Below are positions 22,081-27,689 of a stretch of DNA of 27,689 nt, piece by piece. The notes beneath the pieces were generated by a model, which saw nothing but the letters and a program-made list of their open reading frames with translations, did no database searches and was not told the DNA's origin. Source of the DNA: an uncultured Bacteroidota bacterium (lineage in GTDB: Bacteria; Bacteroidota; Bacteroidia; Chitinophagales; Chitinophagaceae); contig CAMLGR010000049.1 of the NCBI GenBank assembly GCA_946479615.1, forward strand, positions 1-27,689, read 5' to 3'. The position numbers and the translations under genes were made by a program. Within the stretch, counting starts at the first letter, position 1, and each line of letters opens with the position of its first letter.

Positions 22081-24000
22081 ATGCTGAAATACAGAAAAGA
22101 CATTGACGGACTACGGGCAATTGCCATTCTGCCTGTTATTTTTTATCATTTCTTTATTCCAGGGTTCCAGGGCGGTTTTACAGGCGTTGATATCTTTTTT
22201 GTTATCTCCGGCTTCCTGATCGGCTCCTTGCTTTTGTCAGGCTTTGAAGAAAACAAGTTCTCCCTGGCTGCTTTTTATGAAAGAAGAATCCGCCGCATTG
22301 TACCAGCCCTGTATACATTGATCTTTACCTGTCTCCTGTTTTCCTTTTTGTTTTTTGACAGCAGCTTCTTGAAAGAACTGGGAAGAACAGCGATGGCAAC
22401 GATCCTATTTATTTCGAACCTATTATTCTATAATACCACCACGAATTATTTTGCCAGGGAAGGAGGCGGCGATCTTTTACTCCATACATGGTCTTTAGCC
22501 ATTGAAGAGCAGTTCTATATTTTTTTTCCCGTATTCCTGTTCCTGGTTAATAAGTTCCTCAAAAAGTATGTTCTGCATTTTATAGCACTGCCACTGATCG
22601 CATCATTAACGATGAGCGTTTTGTTCACTAAAGGTCATGCTGTCGCTTCGTTTTATTTACCATTGACCCGTGCCTGGGAATTGATGGCAGGTGTATTGAT
22701 AGCGAAACTAAAATCTCCTGTCATCAACAACAAAGCCAGGGAATTGCTCTGCTTTACCGGCTTGCTTTTATTGCTATTTGGCTTTTTCAGGCTGGACAAG
22801 ACATCTGTGTTCCCTGGTTACAATGCATTGCTTCCTGTAGCAGGAGCTGCCTTGATCATTTATTTTGGAGATAGCCCCGCTTTGCTGATCAACAGGATGC
22901 TGTCGATACGACCACTTGTATTTATCGGGAAAATATCCTATTCACTATATCTCTGGCACTGGCCGGTGAAAATATTCGCGGGATATTTTCTTCCGGAACC
23001 GCTAACCATCCCCCAAATACTTTGCCTGCTGGCTATCACACTTATATTATCCCTATTAAGCTGGAAGTTTATTGAACAACCTTTCCGCAGAAAGAAAGGC
23101 CCATTGTCCTCACGAAAAAAAGTATTTGCGACAGCTGCGCTGACAACTATATTATTATTGGCTGTTTCATCAACTATCTATTATAACAATGGTTTCCCGG
23201 GACGCTCGATAGAAAACAGGCTGATAGACGAAGCAGAGAATGATGGTACCTGGAAACAAACCTGGGATTACCAGGAAGCTACTTTCCAACTCGATTCCAC
23301 ACATATATTACCGCGTATTGGTCAACCGGATGTGACACCTGATTTCATTCTCTGGGGAGATTCTCATGCCGGGATGTTATCTACAGGATTTAATGCAGCT
23401 GCCCGTGAAAAAGGGAAAAGTGGTTTTATCGCCGTAACAGTAGGCAACCCGCCGGTTATTCCCGATAAAAACAGAACCACCTATGTTCCCTGGCTGGGAA
23501 AAATGAATGCTTCTATCATCCGGTTTATTGCTGCACATACAGAGATCAAAAGAATTTATATCTCCGCGCGGTGGTCGGCTTATCGCAGGGGATCGCTCAG
23601 AGATCCCGTTTTAAAAGATGCATTTCCCTTCGATCATGAATTCCAGCGCGTTCTTCATACACTCGATAGCCTGCACCGGGATGTGATCATTATCGATCCA
23701 TTACCCGAATTACTCCTCGCACCGCGCAGGTATTTCTTTCAAAGTAAATTTTACAATGCACCTATCAATAGTCTTACCCCGACAAAGGATTATCTTCTTT
23801 CCTGGAATAAACCGACACAGGACAAACTGGATGATATGGCCAGCCAGTACCATGCGCGACTGATCTCATTAGGCGATCCCTTATTTAATAACGGAAGAAT
23901 TATACTGCTGGATAATAACCACTTTCTTTACCAGTATTTCCATCATTTATCCTATTGGGGATCTATGAAACTGAAAGACCGGATCAAAGAAGAACTGTAA
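22081..24000 (+). CDS. OafA/YrhL-type acyltransferase with C-terminal SGNH domain
   Basis: The 639-aa product should acetylate a surface polysaccharide or peptidoglycan. Residues 1-375 form an Acyl_transf_3 membrane domain: KDIDGLRAIAILPVIFYH with His23, the TGVDIFFVISGFL signature (34-46), ERRIRR (67-72), SLAIEEQFY near 140 and SLYLWHWP near 300. Residues about 415-639 form a periplasmic SGNH esterase-like domain with GDSH at 426-429 (Ser428) and a closing HHLSYWGS containing the probable catalytic His. This is the two-domain design of OafB and PatB-like O-acetyltransferases, in which the membrane part passes an acetyl group to the SGNH part. The start at 22081 fits the family exactly. It lies close to the glycan-modification run but on the far side of porQ. 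Confidence 0.94.
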   Translation: MLKYRKDIDGLRAIAILPVIFYHFFIPGFQGGFTGVDIFFVISGFLIGSLLLSGFEENKFSLAAFYERRIRRIVPALYTLIFTCLLFSFLFFDSSFLKELGRTAMATILFISNLLFYNTTTNYFAREGGGDLLLHTWSLAIEEQFYIFFPVFLFLVNKFLKKYVLHFIALPLIASLTMSVLFTKGHAVASFYLPLTRAWELMAGVLIAKLKSPVINNKARELLCFTGLLLLLFGFFRLDKTSVFPGYNALLPVAGAALIIYFGDSPALLINRMLSIRPLVFIGKISYSLYLWHWPVKIFAGYFLPEPLTIPQILCLLAITLILSLLSWKFIEQPFRRKKGPLSSRKKVFATAALTTILLLAVSSTIYYNNGFPGRSIENRLIDEAENDGTWKQTWDYQEATFQLDSTHILPRIGQPDVTPDFILWGDSHAGMLSTGFNAAAREKGKSGFIAVTVGNPPVIPDKNRTTYVPWLGKMNASIIRFIAAHTEIKRIYISARWSAYRRGSLRDPVLKDAFPFDHEFQRVLHTLDSLHRDVIIIDPLPELLLAPRRYFFQSKFYNAPINSLTPTKDYLLSWNKPTQDKLDDMASQYHARLISLGDPLFNNGRIILLDNNHFLYQYFHHLSYWGSMKLKDRIKEEL

Positions 24001-24003
24001 TCA

Positions 24004-24047
24004 GGTGTTAGATATTAGGTGAGGAAATTCATTTAACACCAAAAACT
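24004..24047. repeat. AGGTGTTAG..TTAACACC inverted repeat
   Basis: AGGTGTTAGATATTAGGTG (24004-24022) faces TTTAACACC and ACTTAACGCC. It is the same word family as 5737-5861, here between the convergent acyltransferase and lon genes, where it may act as a weak terminator. Confidence 0.5.
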
Positions 24048-24070
24048 TAACGCCCGGTATTCGTCATAGT

Positions 24071-26473
24071 TTAAACCAGCGCCAGTTCCAGCACCTGGTT
24101 CATCGTTTTTACATAGTGGAAAGTAATGCCTTTGATAAATTCGGATTCGATTTCCATTACATCTTTTTCATTCTGCCAGCAGAGTATGATCTCTTTTAAA
24201 CCGGCCCGCTTGGCTGCCAATACTTTTTCTTTGATCCCTCCCACCGGCAATACCTGCCCGCGCAACGTGATCTCGCCCGTCATCGCCAGGAAAGGTTTTA
24301 TTTTTCTTCCTGTCAATGCTGAAGCAATAGCCGACATCATGGTAATACCTGCACTCGGACCGTCTTTCGGAACAGCACCTTCCGGTACGTGGATATGAAT
24401 GTTCTTCTTCTCGAATAATTTTGAATCCAGCGTATATTTATTGGCATTGGATTGCAAATACGTCAGCGCCGTACTCGCACTTTCTTTCATCACATTACCC
24501 AGGTTACCTGTCAGTTTCAGTTCTCCTTTGCCATCACTAAGACTTACTTCAATAAAGAGAATATCACCTCCTACATACGTCCAGGCAAGACCCACGGCTA
24601 CACCCGCCATATTCGCCGTCTTATAGATTTCATTGCTGTATCTTGGCTTACCGAGTATTTTTTCAATATCCTCACCGGTTACCGTTGGCTTTAGTTTTCC
24701 CTTTGCCACCAGTTGACGGGCCTGGTAACGCATCAGCGATGCCATCATACGATCGAGTTCGCGCACCCCGCTTTCTCTTGTATAATCCTGGATCATTTTC
24801 TCCAGCACCTTATCACTGATCTTGAAATTGCTGCTATTTAATCCATGCAATTCCTTCTGCCGGGGTAATAAATGCTGCTTGGCTATTTCTACTTTTTCCT
24901 CAACAGCATACCCGCTGAGTTCGATCACTTCCAGCCTGTCGCGCAGTGCCGGTTGTATGTTTTGTATGTTATTCGCCGTAGCAATGAACAAGACCTTGCT
25001 CAGGTCGTATTCCATTTCCAGGTAATTATCATAGAATGTATTATTCTGTTCCGGGTCCAGCACTTCCAGTAACGCACTGCTGGGATCGCCACGGAAATCA
25101 TTACCTACTTTATCTATTTCATCGAGTATCACTACAGGGTTGGAAGTTTTTACTTTCCGTAATGACTGAAGAATACGTCCTGGCATTGCACCGATATATG
25201 TTTTACGGTGACCGCGGATTTCACTCTCATCATGCATACCACCCAAACTCAGGCGCACATATTTTCTGCCGATAGCACTGGCAATACTTCTTCCCAATGA
25301 TGTTTTACCAATACCGGGAGGGCCAACAAAACAAAGGATCGGGCTCTTCATATCGCCTTTCAGTTTCAGTACGGCCAGGTATTCCAGTATCCTTTCTTTT
25401 ATTTTCTGCATCCCGAAATGATCATTATCCAATGTCTTCTTGGCTTTTTTCAGATCATATTGATCGGCTGTATATTCATCCCAGGGCAGATCGAGCATCA
25501 GGTCAAGATGATTGTATACCACTGAATAGTCAGGTGTGGTAGGATGCATCCGTTCCAGCTTCTCGATCCCTTTTTTAAACAAATCCTTTGCAGTTGCGGG
25601 CCATTTCTTTGCTTCTGCCTTTTTCTGCATCTGTTTTACTTCCTGCACATTGCTGTCGCCACCCAATTCTTCCTTGATGCTTTTCAATTGCTGTTGCAGG
25701 AAGTATTCACGTTGCTGTTTATCGAGCTCTGTTCTTGTCTTGGTAGTGACTTTATTTTTCAGCTCTGCAAACTGTAATTCTTTTTGCAGCAATTGCATTA
25801 AAAGATCAGCTCTTTCCCTGATATTATTCAGTTCGAGTAATTTTTGCTTCTCTTTGATATCCGTATTGAGATTACTGGAAACAAAATGGATCAGGAAAGA
25901 AGGGTTCTCGATATTACGCAGAATGATCGATGCTTCAGTCGGTATGTTCGGTGAAAGCTGAATGATCTCGGTAGCCAGGTCCTTGATATTCGCCACATAA
26001 GCATCGAAGTCGCCGTCTTTAGGCATTTCATCTTCTTCCAGCTTGCTGATCTTTGCCTTGAAATAAGGATCTTCTGTTACGATCGAATCGATAGATATCC
26101 TGTTTTTACCCTGTATGATAATCGTAGTGCCGCCATCAGGCATTTTGATCTGCTTAACGATCCGCGCCACAGTACCTACTTTTTCAAGATCCTTCACAGC
26201 CGGATCTTCCACCGTACTGTCTTTTTGTGCGACCACTCCAATCAGTTTATCGGCTTTATAGGCGTCATTGACCGCCTTGATACTCTTGTCGCGGCCTACC
26301 GTAATCGGTAGTACCACACCGGGAAATAATACAGTATTTCTAAGGGGTAAAAGGGCTATTTCTGCAGGCACAACGATACCATTGGCATCTTCCTGTTCAC
26401 TCTCATTCAGGGGAATAATTGGCAGGAAATCCATTTCATCTTCCGGTCTCAGTAAAAAATTTTCAAAACTCAT
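24071..26473 (-). CDS. lon: ATP-dependent protease Lon (S16)
   Basis: Lon unfolds and degrades damaged or regulatory proteins in the cytoplasm. From the ATG at 26473 the product is 800 aa, close to bacterial LonA. The N-domain opens ALLPLRNTVLFPGVVLPI, a coiled region around 200-290 follows, then the AAA+ module with Walker A GPPGIGKTS (384-392), the Walker B strand VVILDEIDK and RGHRKTYIGAMPG. The protease domain contains the catalytic dyad Ser707 in KDGPSAG and Lys750, 43 residues later as expected. A TTG seven codons further upstream (26494) would extend it to 807 aa; the ATG is preferred, with AAAGAAG about 10 bases before it. A hairpin or operator and a promoter-like box lie upstream. 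Confidence 0.97.
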   Translation of the reverse strand: MSFENFLLRPEDEMDFLPIIPLNESEQEDANGIVVPAEIALLPLRNTVLFPGVVLPITVGRDKSIKAVNDAYKADKLIGVVAQKDSTVEDPAVKDLEKVGTVARIVKQIKMPDGGTTIIIQGKNRISIDSIVTEDPYFKAKISKLEEDEMPKDGDFDAYVANIKDLATEIIQLSPNIPTEASIILRNIENPSFLIHFVSSNLNTDIKEKQKLLELNNIRERADLLMQLLQKELQFAELKNKVTTKTRTELDKQQREYFLQQQLKSIKEELGGDSNVQEVKQMQKKAEAKKWPATAKDLFKKGIEKLERMHPTTPDYSVVYNHLDLMLDLPWDEYTADQYDLKKAKKTLDNDHFGMQKIKERILEYLAVLKLKGDMKSPILCFVGPPGIGKTSLGRSIASAIGRKYVRLSLGGMHDESEIRGHRKTYIGAMPGRILQSLRKVKTSNPVVILDEIDKVGNDFRGDPSSALLEVLDPEQNNTFYDNYLEMEYDLSKVLFIATANNIQNIQPALRDRLEVIELSGYAVEEKVEIAKQHLLPRQKELHGLNSSNFKISDKVLEKMIQDYTRESGVRELDRMMASLMRYQARQLVAKGKLKPTVTGEDIEKILGKPRYSNEIYKTANMAGVAVGLAWTYVGGDILFIEVSLSDGKGELKLTGNLGNVMKESASTALTYLQSNANKYTLDSKLFEKKNIHIHVPEGAVPKDGPSAGITMMSAIASALTGRKIKPFLAMTGEITLRGQVLPVGGIKEKVLAAKRAGLKEIILCWQNEKDVMEIESEFIKGITFHYVKTMNQVLELALV

Positions 26474-26496
26474 ATTCCAATCTTCTTTAGACAATA

Positions 26497-26519
26497 TGTC
26501 ACCTGTATCCCTGGTGACA
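26497..26519. promoter_or_regulatory. TGTCACC-N9-GGTGACA inverted repeat upstream of lon
   Basis: Perfect 7-base arms at 26497-26503 and 26513-26519 are separated by 9 bases, 24-46 bases before the lon ATG. On the minus strand it directly follows CAATTTTG, a one-mismatch -7 box, so it may cover the transcription start as an operator. Confidence 0.5.
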
Positions 26520-26564
26520 CAAAATTGATAAGGGGAAAGTAATGTTTGTCAAGATTCGTGCCGC

Positions 26565-26572
26565 CAAAGATA
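26565..26572 (-). promoter_or_regulatory. Candidate lon -7 box
   Basis: On the minus strand these bases read TATCTTTG, an exact TAnnTTTG match, about 90 bases before the lon ATG. A TTGG lies about 16 bases further upstream, an imperfect -33 box. CAATTTTG nearer the gene is an alternative promoter. Confidence 0.4.
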
Positions 26573-26597
26573 ACTGTAATTCAGTCAGCCAATCGGC

Positions 26598-26619
26598 AAA
26601 AAGGCCTGGCCGGCCCGGC
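26598..26619 (-). terminator. GC-rich hairpin with T-tract downstream of the barrel gene
   Basis: On the minus strand GCCGGGCC is followed at once by GGCCAGGC (7 of 8 pairs) and then CTTTTT. This would stop transcription of the 26683-27273 gene before lon. The nearly absent loop makes the call uncertain. Confidence 0.45.
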
Positions 26620-26682
26620 AAAAAAAATCCCCGCGTACAAAAGCACGAAGGGATAGTGAAATTCACCGTCCAAACCAATTTC

Positions 26683-27273
26683 TTAAAGGGCAAGACCCAG
26701 CGACAACTGGAAGCCCTGGTTTCTCCAGCGGTCCTGGTTGTCGATATCATTAATATTGTTTAAACCGATCACATATCGTCCGCTGATACGCACCGTGCTC
26801 AGGTTCACCTGTAATCCTCCTACCATTGAAAAATCTCCGTCCGTAAATGCCTTTACACCATTTTGCAGTAATTCCTTATTCTTATCGATCAATATACCAA
26901 ATTGCGGACCTGCCTGTAACATCAGCACCTTCGGAATTAATTTATAACTGACCAGTACCGGCACGGTCAGATATCCCAATCTTACTTTGGTCTGATCGTT
27001 ACTGAATACGTTTTGATAAATATGTTTGTAATTGCTATCGAGCGTGGTGCTGTACTGATTGAATAATACTTCAGGTTGAAGCCCCCATTTTTTTCCCAGC
27101 CCGATCTCTGCAAAACCACCGAGATGATAACCATATTTGAATTGATCCTTGAATGAGGCGCCATCAACTTTCGTGATATTGGTACCTACCTTAAAACCCA
27201 CATGAAATTGCGCCATCGTTGCCGACGACACCAATAATGCTGCAAAGAGCGGAAAGAGGAATTTAGCTTTCAT
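26683..27273 (-). CDS. PorT-family outer-membrane beta-barrel protein
   Basis: The 196-aa product has a signal peptide (MKAKFLFPLF to about residue 21, ending TMAQ) and the OMP_b-brl_2 pattern: FHVGFKVGTNITKVDG (about 23-38), YHLGGFAEIGLGKKWGLQPEVLFNQ (about 49-73), RLGYLTVPVLVSYKLIPK and AGPQFGILID, closing with GFQLSLGLAL. The mature part is an eight-stranded-type barrel in the outer membrane. Such proteins are abundant in Bacteroidota and usually have no assigned function; this one is not clearly PorT itself. The ATG at 27273 is well placed. Its leader contains the hairpin TGTGCG-TT-CGCACA (27306-27319). It lies upstream of lon on the same strand but seems separated by a terminator. Confidence 0.88.
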   Translation of the reverse strand: MKAKFLFPLFAALLVSSATMAQFHVGFKVGTNITKVDGASFKDQFKYGYHLGGFAEIGLGKKWGLQPEVLFNQYSTTLDSNYKHIYQNVFSNDQTKVRLGYLTVPVLVSYKLIPKVLMLQAGPQFGILIDKNKELLQNGVKAFTDGDFSMVGGLQVNLSTVRISGRYVIGLNNINDIDNQDRWRNQGFQLSLGLAL

Positions 27274-27668
27274 CGAGAAAATTTTTAATTGTTAAAAAGA
27301 AGGTGTGTGCGTTCGCACAGGTGCTGCGAGACACAGTTAAAAATCGTCCGGAAAAAATTCAAGTATAATGCCAACCGTCTGCATGGCCTGTTAATTTGCA
27401 TTAACGACAACCAGCTTTATGATTTGTAAAACAATTATCAGCAGTGAATTATTGCGGGAAGGTTGTGAAGGTTTTCCTAATGATGGCAGGGAACACAGAT
27501 GAAACGGATGATGGGATGAATACGGATTTTTATACCCCAGGGGTATTCTGATAGTTGAATGAATAGCACACGGATAGAAGTGGATGGACGGATATAAAAT
27601 TGATTTTATATTAAATTAAAAAAAATTAAAATTACCCTGGTATTGTTAATAAATATATTAGAGATATA
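27274..27668. other. Right-end intergenic region
   Basis: About 395 bases. It contains the TGTGCGTTCGCACA inverted repeat (27306-27319), a tandem short-word stretch with GGATG and ACGGAT words (about 27490-27595), the palindrome ATACCCCAGGGGTAT (27532-27546), and then a very AT-rich 90 bases. No convincing gene was seen. A 27-codon frame at 27419 has no supporting features. Confidence 0.5.
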
Positions 27669-27689
27669 ATGCTTTTAAAAAACATTTTT
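27669..27689 (+). CDS. Possible start of a gene cut by the window edge
   Basis: ATG at 27669 opens a frame reading MLLKNIF to the edge, after an AT-rich stretch and a GAGA four bases upstream of the ATG. Seven codons are too few to judge; an N-terminus of this kind would suit a signal peptide. Confidence 0.25.

Noticed and set aside
25536..25961. 141-codon plus-strand frame, Ser/Cys/Phe-rich
   Set aside because: It is a shadow of lon; the composition is typical of an antisense reading of a Lys/Glu-rich coiled region.
27419..27502. 27-codon frame MICKTIISSELL...
   Set aside because: Too short, no motif, and it runs into the short-word repeat; nothing distinguishes it from chance.

Overview
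The window reads as chromosome of a Bacteroidota bacterium, most likely a Chitinophagaceae/Chitinophagales relative. The evidence is a type IX secretion (T9SS) PorQ homologue, a very long surface protein ending in a gliding-motility-type (CHU_C) sorting domain, DUF6089-like and PorT-like outer-membrane barrels, weak or absent Shine-Dalgarno sequences, and promoter-like motifs of the Bacteroidota type (TTTG, about 19 bases, TAnnTTTG). No rRNA, tRNA, CRISPR array, transposase, integrase or phage gene was recognised.

Layout. Positions 1-1952 hold a membrane-anchored P-loop NTPase, open at the left edge. After a 595-base spacer comes a GH23 lytic transglycosylase (2548-3477), convergent with a CE1-like secreted esterase (3564-4430) across a perfect 12-bp terminator stem. 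Positions 4431-4898 carry palindromic elements. Next are a sugar isomerase-like TIM barrel (4899-5741), a convergent DUF6089-like barrel (5863-6681), a META-domain lipoprotein (6805-7230), a small charged protein (7397-7675), ribose-5-phosphate isomerase RpiA (7775-8464), a degenerate histidine-kinase-ATPase-like protein (8566-9039), a small lipoprotein (9299-9721), a YbjQ-family protein (10080-10397), an S1/P1 nuclease (10606-11409), a secreted hypothetical (11414-11902) and the CHU_C surface protein (12091-14691).

Positions 14906-20786 form a co-directional run of five genes: M42 aminopeptidase, a 51-aa membrane protein overlapping it by one base, a protein joining a kinase-like region to a SAM methyltransferase, a membrane-anchored alkaline-phosphatase-superfamily enzyme, and a polytopic GT-C-like membrane protein. 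The last four look like an envelope-glycan or lipid modification cassette and are the best candidate here for a poorly described system. PorQ (20796-21857, minus) meets the run tail to tail. An OafA-like acyltransferase with a C-terminal SGNH domain follows (22081-24000), then Lon protease (24071-26473, minus) and a PorT-like barrel (26683-27273, minus). A possible gene start sits at the right edge.

Many starts were moved inward from the longest reading frame, because the longer frames began at TTG or ran back through repeats or a terminator. The gaps carry several families of short-word inverted repeats (TTAGGTGTTA, GATTTGGAGATTTG, CTCTGTGTCTCTGCGG, GTGGTGAGTAGG, ACACGGAT and AAGGTGNCACCTT types). 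These are the most unusual non-coding structure in the window.
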